Both the position numbers and the translations under genes were made by a program. Shown here one piece after another: positions 53,021 to 63,833 of a DNA stretch of 64,000 nucleotides. Position 1 is the first letter of the stretch. Every line of letters begins with the position of its first letter. Under the pieces are notes generated by a model. That model saw only the letters and a program-made list of their open reading frames with translations, searched no databases and was not told the origin of the DNA. Source of the DNA: Bacteroidota bacterium (GTDB taxonomy: Bacteria > Bacteroidota > Bacteroidia > Flavobacteriales > Flavobacteriaceae); NCBI GenBank assembly GCA_021793375.1, contig JAJYSY010000001.1, forward strand, positions 1 through 64,000, written 5' to 3'.

Positions 53021-55132
53021 ATGGCACAACGCGATTTAAAATATACAAGAAATATTGGTATAGCCGCTCACATTGACGCGGGAAAAACAACAACCACAGA
53101 AAGAATATTGTTTTACACCGGGATTAACCATAAGATTGGTGAAACTCACGACGGTGCAGCGACGATGGACTGGATGGAGCAAGAGCAGGAAAGAGGTATT
53201 ACGATTACTTCTGCTGCTACGCACTGTAAGTGGATGTTTAAAGATCAAGAATACACGGTAAATATTATTGATACGCCGGGACACGTTGACTTTACAGTAG
53301 AAGTAGAGCGTTCTTTACGTGTTTTAGATGGGATGATTGCACTTTTTAGTGCTGCAGACGGAGTTGAGCCGCAGTCAGAAACGGTTTGGCGTCAAGCTGA
53401 TAAATATAAAGTTCCTCGTATTGGATTTGCCAACAAGATGGACCGTGAAGGGGCAGACTTGTTTGAAGTATGTAAACAGATTGAGGAAATGTTAGGAGGA
53501 AATCCTGTGCCATTGCAAGTTCCGATTGGATCAGGGCTTGATTTTAGAGGTGTGGTAGATTTGATTTCTAATAAAGCTATCGTTTGGAATGATGAGGATT
53601 TTGGAATGACTTTCGAAGAGATTGAAATTCCGGAAGATTTAAAAGCAGACGTAAAAGAATACAGAGGGAAATTGATTGAAGCTGTAGCGGAGTATGATGA
53701 AGAATTGTTAGAGAAATTCTTTGAAGATGAAAACTCTATTACAGAAGATGAAATTATCAATGCATTGCGTGCAGCAACTATTGATATGTCTATTATTCCA
53801 ATGCTTTGTGGGTCTTCTTTTAAAAATAAAGGGGTGCAGGCGTTGTTGGATGCTGTAATGCGTTATTTGCCTTCTCCGCTTGATGTAGAGGCAATTGAAG
53901 GAACTAATCCGGATTCAGGAGAAACTGAAACTCGTATTCCGGATGTGAAATCTCCTTTCTCAGCTTTAGCATTTAAGATTGCTACAGATCCATTTGTTGG
54001 TCGTTTAGCTTTCTTTAGAGTTTATTCCGGTGCGCTTGATGCAGGTTCTTATGTTTATAACGCACGTGCAGGAAAAAGAGAAAGAATTTCAAGAATGTAT
54101 CAAATGCACTCTAATAAGCAAGAGCCAATCGATAGAATCGAGGCTGGAGATATTGGAGCTGCAGTTGGATTTAAAGATATTAAAACAGGAGATACCTTAA
54201 CTGATGTGGATCACCCAATCGTATTAGAATCCATTACTTTCCCTGATCCGGTTATCGGTATCGCTGTAGAGCCTAAAACTAAGGCAGATGTTGATAAGCT
54301 TGGAGCAGCTTTAGGAAAACTTGCAGAAGAAGATCCTACTTTCCAGGTTAAAACAGATGAGACTTCAGGTCAAACTATAATCTCAGGAATGGGAGAGCTT
54401 CATATCGAAGTTTTAATCGACCGTTTAAAGAGAGAGTTTAAAGTTGAAGTAAATGAAGGTGAGCCGAGAGTAGAGTATAAAGAGGCTGTTACTAAAACTA
54501 CTGAGCACAGAGAAACTTATAAGAAACAAACTGGAGGTAGAGGTAAATTTGCTGATATCGTTTTTGAGATGGGGCCGGTAGATGAAGACTTTGAAGAAAA
54601 AGGAATTCAGTTTGTTGATGAAATTAAAGGAGGAAGAATTCCTAAGGAATTTATCCCTTCAGTTAAGAAAGGTTTCGAAGATGCAATGAAAAATGGTCCG
54701 CTTGCAGGATTCCAGATGGATACCTTGAAAATTGTATTGAAAGATGGATCTTTCCACGCAGTTGACTCTGATCAGTTGTCTTTTGAGCTTGCAGCAAAAT
54801 TAGGATATAGAGCAGCAGCCAAAGCAGCGGGGGCTATTGTATTGGAGCCTATAATGAAGATAGAAGTTGTAACTCCGGAAGAAAACATGGGAGATATCGT
54901 AGGAGACTTAAACAGACGTAGAGGTCAAGTAAATGATATGTCAGATCGTTCTGGAGCAAAAATTATAAAAGCTGATGTTCCTTTATCAGAAATGTTTGGA
55001 TATGTAACCACATTAAGAACATTGTCATCAGGAAGAGCAACATCTACAATGGAGTTTTCTCACTACGCAGAAACGCCTCCAAATATTCAAGAGGAAATTA
55101 TTAAAGCAGAAATTGGCGCTAACAACGAATAA
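53021..55132 (+). CDS. fusA: Elongation factor G
   Basis: Translocation GTPase of 703 aa with all five domains. G1 is AHIDAGKTT (about 16-24), switch [13 protein letters not shown]3 DTPGHVDF and G4 NKMDREG. Domain IV begins near residue 485 and contains GGRGKFADI; the C-terminus is SHYAETPPN. tuf, which often follows fusA in other phyla, is absent; rpsJ follows 11 nt later, as usual for Bacteroidota. Confidence 0.97.
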   Translation: MAQRDLKYTRNIGIAAHIDAGKTTTTERILFYTGINHKIGETHDGAATMDWMEQEQERGITITSAATHCKWMFKDQEYTVNIIDTPGHVDFTVEVERSLRVLDGMIALFSAADGVEPQSETVWRQADKYKVPRIGFANKMDREGADLFEVCKQIEEMLGGNPVPLQVPIGSGLDFRGVVDLISNKAIVWNDEDFGMTFEEIEIPEDLKADVKEYRGKLIEAVAEYDEELLEKFFEDENSITEDEIINALRAATIDMSIIPMLCGSSFKNKGVQALLDAVMRYLPSPLDVEAIEGTNPDSGETETRIPDVKSPFSALAFKIATDPFVGRLAFFRVYSGALDAGSYVYNARAGKRERISRMYQMHSNKQEPIDRIEAGDIGAAVGFKDIKTGDTLTDVDHPIVLESITFPDPVIGIAVEPKTKADVDKLGAALGKLAEEDPTFQVKTDETSGQTIISGMGELHIEVLIDRLKREFKVEVNEGEPRVEYKEAVTKTTEHRETYKKQTGGRGKFADIVFEMGPVDEDFEEKGIQFVDEIKGGRIPKEFIPSVKKGFEDAMKNGPLAGFQMDTLKIVLKDGSFHAVDSDQLSFELAAKLGYRAAAKAAGAIVLEPIMKIEVVTPEENMGDIVGDLNRRRGQVNDMSDRSGAKIIKADVPLSEMFGYVTTLRTLSSGRATSTMEFSHYAETPPNIQEEIIKAEIGANNE

Positions 55133-55143
55133 GAGCAATTAAA

Positions 55144-55449
55144 ATGAGTCAGAAAATTCGAATAAAACTAAAATCTTACGATCATAACTTGGTTGATAAA
55201 TCATCAGAAAAGATCGTGAAAACTGTAAAGACTACCGGAGCTGTAGTAACAGGTCCGATTCCTTTACCAACTAAAAAGAAGATTTTTACTGTTTTGCGTT
55301 CGCCTCACGTAAATAAAAACGCACGTGAGCAGTTTGAACTGAACGCATACAAAAGACTTCTTGATATTTATAGTTCCTCTTCAAAGACAATTGATGCGCT
55401 TATGAAATTGGAGCTGCCAAGTGGAGTAGAGGTAGAGATTAAAGTTTGA
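55144..55449 (+). CDS. rpsJ: 30S ribosomal protein S10
   Basis: 101 aa, also the NusE antitermination factor. It has [15 protein letters not shown] and [22 protein letters not shown]. It opens the S10 part of the cluster right after fusA, which shows that the str and S10 groups are joined. Confidence 0.97.
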   Translation: MSQKIRIKLKSYDHNLVDKSSEKIVKTVKTTGAVVTGPIPLPTKKKIFTVLRSPHVNKNAREQFELNAYKRLLDIYSSSSKTIDALMKLELPSGVEVEIKV

Positions 55450-55499
55450 TAGAACAAACAAAGAGAGTTAAAAGAATTTATTAATAATAAACAATAATA

Positions 55500-56114
55500 A
55501 TGTCTGGGTTAATTGGAAGAAAAATCGGAATGACCAGTCTGTTCGATGAGAACGGGAAAAATATACCGTGTACGGTAATTCAAGCTGGTCCTTGCGTTGT
55601 TACCCAAGTCAGAACCGAAGAGGTAGATGGGTATGACGCCCTTCAACTTGGTTTCGATGACAAAAAAGACAAACGTAGCTCAATGGCCGCAAAAGGTCAC
55701 TTTAAAAAAGCAGGTACGGTTGCCAAACAAAAAGTCGCGGAATTTCAAGATTTTGAAGAGGAATTTAAATTAGGAGATGAAGTAACAGTTGATGTTTTCG
55801 AAGTAGGAGAATTTGTTGACGTTTCCGGAATCTCAAAAGGAAAAGGATTTCAAGGAGTTGTAAAAAGATACGGCTTTAGAGGATCTACACGAACTCACGG
55901 GCAGCAAAGTGTTTTGCGTGCAGGGGGTTCTATAGGTGCAGCTTCACCACCAGGGCGTGTTTTTAAAGACATGAAAATGCCTGGTAGAACTGGAGGAAAA
56001 AAAGTAAAAGTACTAAACTTAGAAGTGTTGAAATTAGACAAGGAAGAAAATCTTATTATAGTAAAAGGTTGTGTTCCGGGTCATAAAAACGCTTATGTAA
56101 CCATTGAGAACTGA
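55500..56114 (+). CDS. rplC: 50S ribosomal protein L3
   Basis: 204 aa. It begins [17 protein letters not shown], with the peptidyl-transferase-facing loop [16 protein letters not shown] and [15 protein letters not shown]. Its last base overlaps the rplD ATG, so translation is coupled. Confidence 0.96.
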   Translation: MSGLIGRKIGMTSLFDENGKNIPCTVIQAGPCVVTQVRTEEVDGYDALQLGFDDKKDKRSSMAAKGHFKKAGTVAKQKVAEFQDFEEEFKLGDEVTVDVFEVGEFVDVSGISKGKGFQGVVKRYGFRGSTRTHGQQSVLRAGGSIGAASPPGRVFKDMKMPGRTGGKKVKVLNLEVLKLDKEENLIIVKGCVPGHKNAYVTIEN

Positions 56115-56743
56115 TGAAATTAACTGTATTAGATAAATCCGGAAAAGAAACGGGTAAAGAAGTAGAGCTTTCTGAAGAAGTTTTTGGTGTAGAGCCTAAC
56201 GAGCATGCTATTTATCTTGATGTAAAGCAGCATTTGGCAAATAAGCGTCAAGGTACGCATAAAGCTAAAGAGAGAGCTGAAGTAACCGGAAGTGGAAGAA
56301 AGATAAAAAGACAAAAAGGAACAGGTACAGCTCGTGCGGGAGACATTAAAAACCCACTTTTTAGAGGTGGAGGAAGAGTATTTGGTCCTCGCCCAAGAAG
56401 CTACCGTTTCAAACTGAATAAAAATATAAAGCGTTTGGCAAGAAAATCTGCGATAAGTGCAAAAGTTAAAGAAGGAAACCTTTTAGTGGTAGAAAACTTT
56501 AGCTTTGATGCGCCTAAAACCAAAGAATATATCCAAGTTTTGGAATCTTTAAAGGTTGCAGATAAAAAATCTCTTTTTGTGTTTGCTGAGTCAAATAAAA
56601 ACGTATATTTGTCGGCGCGCAATTTCAAAGGGTCTAATGTTGTAAGAGCTTCACAGTTAAGCACTTATAATATAATGAACGCTGATAAGCTTGTCGTTGT
56701 AGATGAAGCTTTAGAAGAAATTGAAACCAATCTGAATAAATAA
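56114..56743 (+). CDS. rplD: 50S ribosomal protein L4
   Basis: 209 aa, with the tunnel-lining loop visible as GTGTARAGDIKNPLFRGGG. L4 represses its own operon in E. coli; I see no matching leader structure here. It begins in the rplC stop codon and ends 5 nt before rplW. Confidence 0.96.
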   Translation: MKLTVLDKSGKETGKEVELSEEVFGVEPNEHAIYLDVKQHLANKRQGTHKAKERAEVTGSGRKIKRQKGTGTARAGDIKNPLFRGGGRVFGPRPRSYRFKLNKNIKRLARKSAISAKVKEGNLLVVENFSFDAPKTKEYIQVLESLKVADKKSLFVFAESNKNVYLSARNFKGSNVVRASQLSTYNIMNADKLVVVDEALEEIETNLNK

Positions 56744-56748
56744 TTGCT

Positions 56749-57039
56749 ATGAGTATCTTAAAAAAACCTATAATTACGGAGAAAGCTAACTTAGATAGTG
56801 AGCTAAATAACCGTTTTGCATTTGTGGTTGATACACATGCAAATAAAATTGAGATTAAGAAGGCTGTAGAAGAAACTTACGGAGTTACAGTTGTAAAAGT
56901 AAGAACAATGAATGTTCGTCCGGATCGTAAGGTGCAATACACTAAAGATGGTGTAATGTCTGGAAAAACAGCAGCTTATAAAAAAGCAATTGTTCAAGTA
57001 GCTGATGGAGATACCATCGATTTATATAGTAATATTTAA
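56749..57039 (+). CDS. rplW: 50S ribosomal protein L23
   Basis: 96 aa at the exit of the peptide tunnel, where SRP and trigger factor dock. It shows the core KKPIITEKAN, FVVDTHANKIEIKKAVEETYGV. It lies 5 nt after rplD and 9 nt before rplB. Confidence 0.95.
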   Translation: MSILKKPIITEKANLDSELNNRFAFVVDTHANKIEIKKAVEETYGVTVVKVRTMNVRPDRKVQYTKDGVMSGKTAAYKKAIVQVADGDTIDLYSNI

Positions 57040-57048
57040 AATCAAACA

Positions 57049-57885
57049 ATGTCGGTAAAAAAGTTAAAACCCTCAACGCCAGGACGTCGCTTTAGAGTAG
57101 TGAATACTTACGATGCTATTACTACTGATAAGCCGGAAAAAAGTCTATTGAGACCTATCAAAAGAACTGGTGGGCGTAACCATAGCGGTAAAATGACTAT
57201 GCGTAATAGAGGTGGTGGTCATAAAAGACGCTACCGTTTGCTTGATTTCAAACGCAATAAAAATGATATTCAAGCAGAAATTTTATCTATTGAGTATGAT
57301 CCGAATAGATCTGCATTTATAGCGTTAGTAAACTATGAAGATGGTGAGAAGCGTTATGTAATTGCGCAAAACGGAATGAAAGTCGGGCAGAAGATTGTTT
57401 CTTCGGATAAGCAAATTCCTACACAAATAGGAAATTCAATGCCGCTTTCTCAAATTCCTTTCGGAACAGTAATTTCTTGTATAGAGCTTAATCCGGGGCA
57501 GGGAGCAGCATTGGTTAGAAGTGCAGGAACATTTGCACAGTTAGTGGCCAGAGAAGGAAAATATGCTACAATTAAATTGCCTTCAGGAGAAGTTCGTATG
57601 ATATTAGCTTCTTGTCGTGCAACAATCGGAGCTGTTTCCAATAGCGATCACACTTTAGTGGTTTCTGGTAAAGCTGGTAGAACGAGATGGTTGGGCAGAC
57701 GTCCAAGAACTCGTCCGGTAGCGATGAACCCGGTGGATCACCCGATGGGAGGTGGAGAAGGAAGAGCTTCAGGAGGGCATCCGCGTTCGCGTAAAGGTCT
57801 TCCGGCTAAAGGTTATAAGACACGTTCTTTAACCAAGAGAAGTAATAAATATATTGTTGAACGAAGAAAGCGTAGAAAGAAATAA
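57049..57885 (+). CDS. rplB: 50S ribosomal protein L2
   Basis: 278 aa. The peptidyl-transferase-proximal motif [17 protein letters not shown], including the universally conserved His, is intact. The N-terminus has [12 protein letters not shown] and the C-terminus is a Lys/Arg-rich tail. Confidence 0.97.
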   Translation: MSVKKLKPSTPGRRFRVVNTYDAITTDKPEKSLLRPIKRTGGRNHSGKMTMRNRGGGHKRRYRLLDFKRNKNDIQAEILSIEYDPNRSAFIALVNYEDGEKRYVIAQNGMKVGQKIVSSDKQIPTQIGNSMPLSQIPFGTVISCIELNPGQGAALVRSAGTFAQLVAREGKYATIKLPSGEVRMILASCRATIGAVSNSDHTLVVSGKAGRTRWLGRRPRTRPVAMNPVDHPMGGGEGRASGGHPRSRKGLPAKGYKTRSLTKRSNKYIVERRKRRKK

Positions 57886-57888
57886 GAT

Positions 57889-58167
57889 ATGGCACGTTCA
57901 TTAAAAAAAGGACCTTATGTCCATTATAAGTTAGAGAGAAAAGTTGCTCAGAATGTTGAGTCTGGAAAGAAAAGTGTAATAAAAACTTGGTCCAGAGCTT
58001 CAATGATTACTCCTGACTTTGTTGGTCAAACTATAGGGGTTCATAACGGAAAACAATTTATACCGGTTTATGTTACAGAAAACATGGTTGGTCATAAATT
58101 AGGTGAATTTGCTCCAACTCGTTCTTTTAGAGGGCATACAGGAGCTAAAAATAAAGGTAAAATATAA
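57889..58167 (+). CDS. rpsS: 30S ribosomal protein S19
   Basis: 92 aa. [18 protein letters not shown] and [22 protein letters not shown] are typical. It starts 3 nt after rplB. Confidence 0.96.
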   Translation: MARSLKKGPYVHYKLERKVAQNVESGKKSVIKTWSRASMITPDFVGQTIGVHNGKQFIPVYVTENMVGHKLGEFAPTRSFRGHTGAKNKGKI

Positions 58168-58172
58168 GAGTT

Positions 58173-58580
58173 ATGGGAGCTAATAAAAGAGAAAGAGCTG
58201 AAAGACTCAAGGCTGAAAGAAGGCAAGTTGCTTTTGCTAAGCTGAATAATTGCCCTACTGCCCCGCGTAAAATGCGTTTAGTCGCTGATTTAATACGCGG
58301 AAAAAGAGTAGAAGAAGCATTGCAAATATTAAGGTTTAACCCAAAAGAAGCTGCAGGACGATTAGAAAAGCTCTTGTTGTCTGCAATCGCTAATTGGCAA
58401 AACAAAAATGAAGATGCTGATGTGGAATCTGCTGATTTGTTTATAAAAGAAATCCGAGTGGATGGAGCAGGAATGTTAAAACGCTTGCGTCCGAGAGCTC
58501 AGGGTCGTGCTACTCAAATTAAAAAACGCTCTAATCATGTAACCCTTGTTTTAGGGGAATATAATACTGTTGAAAGTTAA
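58173..58580 (+). CDS. rplV: 50S ribosomal protein L22
   Basis: 135 aa. [19 protein letters not shown] and the tunnel hairpin [16 protein letters not shown] are present, with no insertion of the macrolide-resistance kind visible. Confidence 0.96.
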   Translation: MGANKRERAERLKAERRQVAFAKLNNCPTAPRKMRLVADLIRGKRVEEALQILRFNPKEAAGRLEKLLLSAIANWQNKNEDADVESADLFIKEIRVDGAGMLKRLRPRAQGRATQIKKRSNHVTLVLGEYNTVES

Positions 58581-58583
58581 GAT

Positions 58584-59294
58584 ATGGGACAAAAGACAAA
58601 TCCAATAGGAAATAGACTTGGGATCATCAGAGGTTGGGAATCCAACTGGTATGGAGGAGAAGATTATGGAGATAAAATTGCGGAAGACGAAAAAGTAAGA
58701 AATTATATTCACGCTCGTTTGTCTAAAGCAAGTGTTTCACGAATTATAATTGAGCGTACTTTAAAATTGATGACCGTTACCATTACAACAGCCAGACCGG
58801 GTATAATCATTGGTAAAGGTGGTCAAGAAGTTGATAAGCTTAAAGAAGAATTGAAGCAACTAACCGGAAAAGAAGTTCAAATCAATATTTTTGAAATCAA
58901 AAGACCGGAATTAGACGCTCATTTGGTGGCAGCAAGTATAGCACGTCAAATCGAAAATCGTATTTCTTATAGGAGAGCGACTAAAATGGCAATTGCAGCA
59001 GCAATGCGATTAAATGCAGAAGGAATTAAAGTTCAGATTTCAGGACGTTTAAACGGTGCTGAAATGGCAAGAACAGAATCCTTTAAAGAAGGTCGAATTC
59101 CTTTGTCAACTTTCCGTGCAGATATCGATTATGCAATGGTAGAAGCGCATACTACATACGGAAGATTAGGTGTGAAAGTATGGGTGATGAAAGGTGAAGT
59201 GTATGGAAAACGTGAACTTTCTCCATTAGTGGGAATGAAGAATAAAGGAGGAAAAGGAGGAAGACGTTCAAGAAGGAAAAAAGGAAGATCTTAA
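58584..59294 (+). CDS. rpsC: 30S ribosomal protein S3
   Basis: 236 aa. It begins [13 protein letters not shown]. The KH domain GxxG loop appears as [10 protein letters not shown], and the mRNA-entry Arg-rich region as [11 protein letters not shown]. It ends with a very basic Lys/Arg/Gly tail ([16 protein letters not shown]). Confidence 0.96.
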   Translation: MGQKTNPIGNRLGIIRGWESNWYGGEDYGDKIAEDEKVRNYIHARLSKASVSRIIIERTLKLMTVTITTARPGIIIGKGGQEVDKLKEELKQLTGKEVQINIFEIKRPELDAHLVAASIARQIENRISYRRATKMAIAAAMRLNAEGIKVQISGRLNGAEMARTESFKEGRIPLSTFRADIDYAMVEAHTTYGRLGVKVWVMKGEVYGKRELSPLVGMKNKGGKGGRRSRRKKGRS

Positions 59295-59320
59295 TTAGAA
59301 CGCTTTAAAGTTATTAGAAA

Positions 59321-59740
59321 ATGTTACAGCCAAGACGAACAAAGTATAGAAAACAACAAAAGGGCCGCATTAAAGGAAATGCTGGACGCGGACACCGATT
59401 AACCAATGGTACTTTCGGTATAAAAACAATGGATGCTGCGCTTATAACCGCTCGCCAAATTGAGGCAGCGCGTATTGCAGCTACTCGTTATATGCAAAGA
59501 GAAGGATCCATCTGGTTGAGAATTTTTCCAGATAAACCTATCACAAAGAAACCTCTTGAGGTTAGAATGGGTAAAGGAAAAGGTAACGTTGAGCTTTGGG
59601 CAGCTCCGGTTAAACCAGGAAGAATGTTAATTGAACTGGGAGGAGTTTCTCAAGCAACAGCTAAAGAGGCTTTACGCCTTGCAGCACAAAAGTTGCCGGT
59701 AAGAACGAAATTTGTTGTGGCTCGAGACTATAAAGAATAA
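59321..59740 (+). CDS. rplP: 50S ribosomal protein L16
   Basis: 139 aa. [18 protein letters not shown] and [19 protein letters not shown] are standard, as is the [18 protein letters not shown] loop near the A-site tRNA. Confidence 0.96.
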   Translation: MLQPRRTKYRKQQKGRIKGNAGRGHRLTNGTFGIKTMDAALITARQIEAARIAATRYMQREGSIWLRIFPDKPITKKPLEVRMGKGKGNVELWAAPVKPGRMLIELGGVSQATAKEALRLAAQKLPVRTKFVVARDYKE

Positions 59741-59745
59741 GAAAA

Positions 59746-59937
59746 ATGAAACAGTCAGAAATAACTAAACTAACGGATAGTAAATTGTTGGAGGAAATCC
59801 AAAAGAAAAACAAAGCGTTATCAGAATTAAAGATGGCACATGCTGTTTCTCCTTTAGAAAATCCTTCGCAGTTGAGAACGATTCGTAAATCGATCGCTCG
59901 ATTAAATACAGAATTGACTAAACGACAAGGAAAATAA
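59746..59937 (+). CDS. rpmC: 50S ribosomal protein L29
   Basis: 63 aa helical hairpin protein beside L23 at the tunnel exit. The ENPSQLRTIRKSIARLNTEL segment matches the family core. It starts 5 nt after rplP. Confidence 0.94.
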   Translation: MKQSEITKLTDSKLLEEIQKKNKALSELKMAHAVSPLENPSQLRTIRKSIARLNTELTKRQGK

Positions 59938-59955
59938 TTTAATTCGGTTTAAAAA

Positions 59956-60213
59956 ATGGAAAAAAGAAATTTAAGAAAAGAACGAATTGGTGTTGTCGTA
60001 AGCAATAAGATGGAGAAATCTATCGTTGTGGCTGAAACTAAAAAAAGCCCTCATCCGATGTACGGAAAATTCGTTTTAAAAACGAAAAAATATGTGGCTC
60101 ACGATGAGAATAACGACTGCAACGAAGGTGATACGGTTAAAATAATGGAGACTCGTCCGCTAAGTAAAAGAAAAAGCTGGCGACTCGTTGAAATCATTGA
60201 AAGAGCTAAGTAA
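59956..60213 (+). CDS. rpsQ: 30S ribosomal protein S17
   Basis: 85 aa OB-fold protein. [33 protein letters not shown] and [17 protein letters not shown] follow the family pattern. Confidence 0.96.
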   Translation: MEKRNLRKERIGVVVSNKMEKSIVVAETKKSPHPMYGKFVLKTKKYVAHDENNDCNEGDTVKIMETRPLSKRKSWRLVEIIERAK

Positions 60214-60215
60214 TT

Positions 60216-60584
60216 ATGATACAACAGGAAACTAAGTTAAAAGTAGCCGATAATACCGGGGCAAAAGAAGTGAAAACTATCCGCGTCTTAGGAGGTACCA
60301 GAAAAAGATATGCCTCTGTAGGAGATAAAATAGTGGTTAGTGCACAAGAAACTACACCGGGAGGTCAAATAAAAAAAGGCGAGGTAGCTACAGCAGTAGT
60401 AATACGTACAAAAAAGAATGTACGTCGCCCGGACGGATCCTATATTCGCTTTGATGACAACGCTTGTGTGTTGCTTAATGCTGCAGGAGAAATGCGAGGT
60501 ACAAGAGTTTTTGGACCTGTTGCAAGAGAATTGCGAAGCGAAAAATTTATGAAAATTGTTTCATTGGCACCAGAAGTGCTATAA
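60216..60584 (+). CDS. rplN: 50S ribosomal protein L14
   Basis: 122 aa. It begins [17 protein letters not shown] and contains [13 protein letters not shown] and [14 protein letters not shown], all invariant family features. Only 2 nt separate it from rpsQ. Confidence 0.97.
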   Translation: MIQQETKLKVADNTGAKEVKTIRVLGGTRKRYASVGDKIVVSAQETTPGGQIKKGEVATAVVIRTKKNVRRPDGSYIRFDDNACVLLNAAGEMRGTRVFGPVARELRSEKFMKIVSLAPEVL

Positions 60585-60594
60585 CAAAAAGAAA

Positions 60595-60906
60595 ATGGCA
60601 AAGCTTAAAATAAAAACAGGAGATCAGGTAAGAGTAACGGCCGGAGAAAATAAAGGACGTGAAGGAAAAGTGATGCGTGTTCTTATAGAACAAAACAAAG
60701 CAATTGTGGAAGGGGTGAACTTAATTAAAAGACATCTTAAGCCAAGTGCTAATAATCCGCAAGGAGGAATTGCAGAACGCGAAGCACCAATCCATATCTC
60801 AAACCTAACCTTGCTTGATAAAAATGGAAAACCTACAAGAGTAGGGTACCGTATGGAAGGAGATAAAAAAGTAAGGTTTGCTAAAACAACTAATGAAGTC
60901 ATCTAA
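60595..60906 (+). CDS. rplX: 50S ribosomal protein L24
   Basis: 103 aa with a KOW motif ([15 protein letters not shown]) and a C-terminal [11 protein letters not shown] stretch. I start at the ATG at 60595 ([10 protein letters not shown]), 10 nt after rplN. An in-frame upstream start inside rplN would add 13 unlike residues. Confidence 0.95.
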   Translation: MAKLKIKTGDQVRVTAGENKGREGKVMRVLIEQNKAIVEGVNLIKRHLKPSANNPQGGIAEREAPIHISNLTLLDKNGKPTRVGYRMEGDKKVRFAKTTNEVI

Positions 60907-60914
60907 GGAAGATT

Positions 60915-61466
60915 ATGAATTACGTACCTAAGCTTAAAAAAGAATATAACGAAAGAGTCAAGTCAGCACTAACTGAACAATTCAGTTATAAAAACATTAT
61001 GGAAGTGCCGAAACTGACTAAAATTGTGGTGAGTAAAGGAGTTGGCGAAGCTGTGGCTGACAAGAAATTAATTGACCATGCGGTTGATGAATTAACTCAA
61101 ATAACAGGTCAAAAAGCTGTACCTACATTATCTAAAAAAGACGTAGCTGCATTCAAATTACGTAAAGGAATGCCCATCGGTGCAAAAGTTACGCTTAGAG
61201 GAAATATGATGTATGAGTTTTTAGACCGTTTAGTTACTGCTGCATTACCACGTGTAAGAGACTTTCAAGGAATCAACCCTAAAGGTTTCGACGGAAGAGG
61301 AAATTATAATATGGGAATAAAAGAGCAAATCATATTTCCGGAAATTAATATCGATCAGGTAAAAAGAGTTAGTGGAATGGATGTCACATTCGTAACTACA
61401 GCAGAAACAGACAGAGAAGCAAAAGCATTGCTTACAGAGTTAGGCTTACCTTTTAAAAAGAATTAA
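60915..61466 (+). CDS. rplE: 50S ribosomal protein L5
   Basis: 183 aa 5S-rRNA-binding protein. [37 protein letters not shown] and [13 protein letters not shown] are typical. Confidence 0.97.
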   Translation: MNYVPKLKKEYNERVKSALTEQFSYKNIMEVPKLTKIVVSKGVGEAVADKKLIDHAVDELTQITGQKAVPTLSKKDVAAFKLRKGMPIGAKVTLRGNMMYEFLDRLVTAALPRVRDFQGINPKGFDGRGNYNMGIKEQIIFPEINIDQVKRVSGMDVTFVTTAETDREAKALLTELGLPFKKN

Positions 61467-61469
61467 ATT

Positions 61470-61739
61470 ATGGCAAAAGAATCAATGAAAGCCCGCGAAC
61501 GTAAACGTCAAAGGCTTGTAGAAAAATACGCAGAAAAAAGACGTCAGCTTAAAGAAGCAGGCGATTATGAAGGTCTTCAAAAATTACCAAAAAATTCAAG
61601 TCCTGTACGCTTACACAACAGATGTAAATTAACAGGAAGACCAAGAGGATATATGAGACAATTTGGTATTTCACGTGTTAAATTCAGAGAATTAGCCAAT
61701 CAAGGCTTAATTCCGGGAGTGAAAAAAGCAAGTTGGTAA
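61470..61739 (+). CDS. rpsN: 30S ribosomal protein S14
   Basis: 89 aa, the long zinc-independent form: no CxxC pairs, one Cys in [16 protein letters not shown]. It ends [11 protein letters not shown], the usual S14 C-terminus. Confidence 0.96.
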   Translation: MAKESMKARERKRQRLVEKYAEKRRQLKEAGDYEGLQKLPKNSSPVRLHNRCKLTGRPRGYMRQFGISRVKFRELANQGLIPGVKKASW

Positions 61740-61764
61740 ATTAATAATAAAAAAATTAGACGAA

Positions 61765-62166
61765 ATGTTTACAGATCCGATTGCAGATTATTTAACACGA
61801 TTAAGAAACGCTCTGGCAGCAGGTCATCGCGTTGTTGAGATTCCGGCTTCTAACATGAAAAAAGAAATTACTAAAATTCTTTTTGATCAAGGATATGTTT
61901 TAAGCTATAAATTTATTGGAGAAAAAGAAGGTATCGAAACCATTAAGATAGCACTGAAATACGATAAGAATACAAAGGAATCTATCATTAAAGAAATTCA
62001 ACGTATTAGTAAACCCGGACTAAGAAAATATGCTGGCTATAAAGATATGCCAAGAATATTAAACGGTTTGGGAATCGCTATTGTTTCTACCTCTCGTGGA
62101 GTGATGACAAACAAGCAAGCGAGCAAAGAAAAAGTTGGCGGGGAATTACTCTGCTATGTTTACTAA
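61765..62166 (+). CDS. rpsH: 30S ribosomal protein S8
   Basis: 133 aa. It begins FTDPIADYLTRLRNA and ends with the family signature STSRGVMTNKQASKEKVGGELLCYVY. In E. coli S8 regulates the spc operon; no equivalent site was identified here. Confidence 0.96.
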   Translation: MFTDPIADYLTRLRNALAAGHRVVEIPASNMKKEITKILFDQGYVLSYKFIGEKEGIETIKIALKYDKNTKESIIKEIQRISKPGLRKYAGYKDMPRILNGLGIAIVSTSRGVMTNKQASKEKVGGELLCYVY

Positions 62167-62186
62167 TAAAATATAAAAGAAAACCC

Positions 62187-62729
62187 ATGTCAAGAATAGG
62201 TAAAAATCCAATTGCAATTCCTGAAGGAGTAACAGTAGATATCAAAGACAACGAAATCACTGTGAAAGGAAAGCTTGGTGAGTTAAAACAAGAATACTCA
62301 GAGATTGATATAAAGATAGAAGACGGGGAAGTTATTTTGGAACGCGCTTCTGAAGAAAAAGAAATCAGATCAAAACACGGATTATACCGTGCGCTTATCC
62401 AAAATATGATTACTGGTGTTTCAGAAGGCTACACCAAAGAATTAGAATTGATCGGTGTGGGATATAGAGCCACAAACCAAGGACAAAAACTTGAAATTAC
62501 ACTTGGTTTTTCACACACAGTAGTAATAATGTTAGCCCCTGAAATTAAAGTTGAAACAATTTCAGCTAAAGGAAAAAATCCGGTGATTAAATTGACTTCA
62601 CATGACAAACAACTCGTAGGTCAAGTAGCAGCTAAAATTAGAGCATACCGTAAACCTGAACCTTACAAAGGAAAAGGAATTAAGTATGTTGGGGAATATA
62701 TTAGAAGAAAAGCAGGTAAATCAGCTTAA
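62187..62729 (+). CDS. rplF: 50S ribosomal protein L6
   Basis: 180 aa, two L6 domains. SRIGKNPIAIPEGV, GVGYRATNQGQKLEITLGFSH and the C-terminal EPYKGKGIKYVGEYIRRKAGK are all conserved. Confidence 0.97.
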   Translation: MSRIGKNPIAIPEGVTVDIKDNEITVKGKLGELKQEYSEIDIKIEDGEVILERASEEKEIRSKHGLYRALIQNMITGVSEGYTKELELIGVGYRATNQGQKLEITLGFSHTVVIMLAPEIKVETISAKGKNPVIKLTSHDKQLVGQVAAKIRAYRKPEPYKGKGIKYVGEYIRRKAGKSA

Positions 62730-62741
62730 TAAAACGCGATT

Positions 62742-63095
62742 ATGGCAGTTTCAAAAATTAACAGAAGAAATCGAATTAAAAACGGAATTCGTAAAAAAAT
62801 ATCAGGTAATTCTGAACGTCCTCGTTTATCAGTTTACCGAAGCAATAAAGAAATTTATGCTCAAATAATTGATGATGAAGCTTCTAATACATTAGTATAT
62901 GCTTCTTCACGAGATAAAGATATAGATGCTAAAGGAACAAAAACAGAAATTGCAGCTGCAGTTGGTGAAGCCTTAGCAAAAAAATCTATCGAAGCAGGAG
63001 TAGAAAAAGTTGCTTTTGATCGTAACGGATATTTATATCACGGAAGAGTTAAAGCTTTAGCAGAAGGAGCACGTAAAGGAGGACTTAAATTTTAA
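62742..63095 (+). CDS. rplR: 50S ribosomal protein L18
   Basis: 117 aa 5S-rRNA-binding protein. [19 protein letters not shown] and [26 protein letters not shown] match the family. Confidence 0.96.
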   Translation: MAVSKINRRNRIKNGIRKKISGNSERPRLSVYRSNKEIYAQIIDDEASNTLVYASSRDKDIDAKGTKTEIAAAVGEALAKKSIEAGVEKVAFDRNGYLYHGRVKALAEGARKGGLKF

Positions 63096-63106
63096 GAAAA
63101 AGTTTT

Positions 63107-63631
63107 ATGTATCAGGATTATAAAAATGTAGAATTTGTAAAACCAAGTGGTCTTGATTTAAAAGATCAACTGGTAGGAGTACAACGAGTTGCCAAAGTAA
63201 CAAAAGGTGGACGAACATTCGGTTTCTCTGCTATTGTTGTAGTAGGTGACCAAAATGGAGTTGTAGGACAAGGACTTGGAAAATCTCAAGAAGTAGCCAG
63301 TGCAATTGCAAAAGGAATTGAAAACGCAAAGAAAAACTTAGTTCGTATTCCTTTAAATAACGGAACAGTACCACACGAACAAAAAGGAAAATATAGCGGA
63401 GCAAGAGTTTTGTTAATGCCGGCTTCTGAAGGTACGGGAGTAATTGCAGGAGGACCTGTGCGTGCAGTTGTAGAGTTAGCTGGGATTAAAGATTTGCTTT
63501 CTAAAAGCCAAGGATCTTCTAACCCTCACAACGTGGTAAAAGCTACTTTTGACGCTTTATTAAAAATGCGTAGTGCTGAAACAGTAGCCAGAGAACGTGG
63601 AATTTCACTCGACAAAGTGTTTAACGGCTAA
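63107..63631 (+). CDS. rpsE: 30S ribosomal protein S5
   Basis: 174 aa. [24 protein letters not shown] and [20 protein letters not shown] are invariant family stretches. It starts 11 nt after rplR. Confidence 0.97.
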   Translation: MYQDYKNVEFVKPSGLDLKDQLVGVQRVAKVTKGGRTFGFSAIVVVGDQNGVVGQGLGKSQEVASAIAKGIENAKKNLVRIPLNNGTVPHEQKGKYSGARVLLMPASEGTGVIAGGPVRAVVELAGIKDLLSKSQGSSNPHNVVKATFDALLKMRSAETVARERGISLDKVFNG

Positions 63632-63643
63632 AAGCAAGAAAAA

Positions 63644-63826
63644 ATGGCGAAAATAAAAGTTACACAAACAAGAAGTACAATTAAAAGTACTGCAGGTCAA
63701 AAAAGAAATTTAGAAGCTTTAGGGCTTAAGAAAATTGGGCAAAGTGTTGTACATAATGACACTCCCAATATTATCGGAATGATCAATAAAGTAAAACATT
63801 TGGTTTCTGTTGAAGAAACAAAATAA
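63644..63826 (+). CDS. rpmD: 50S ribosomal protein L30
   Basis: 60 aa. [20 protein letters not shown] and [18 protein letters not shown] are the normal L30 pattern. rplO starts 7 nt after its stop. Confidence 0.95.
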   Translation: MAKIKVTQTRSTIKSTAGQKRNLEALGLKKIGQSVVHNDTPNIIGMINKVKHLVSVEETK

Positions 63827-63833
63827 TAATGAT

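Noticed and set aside
53036-53760. Open frames antisense or out of frame within fusA
   Set aside because: fusA is fully conserved through this stretch; the other frames have no recognisable content.
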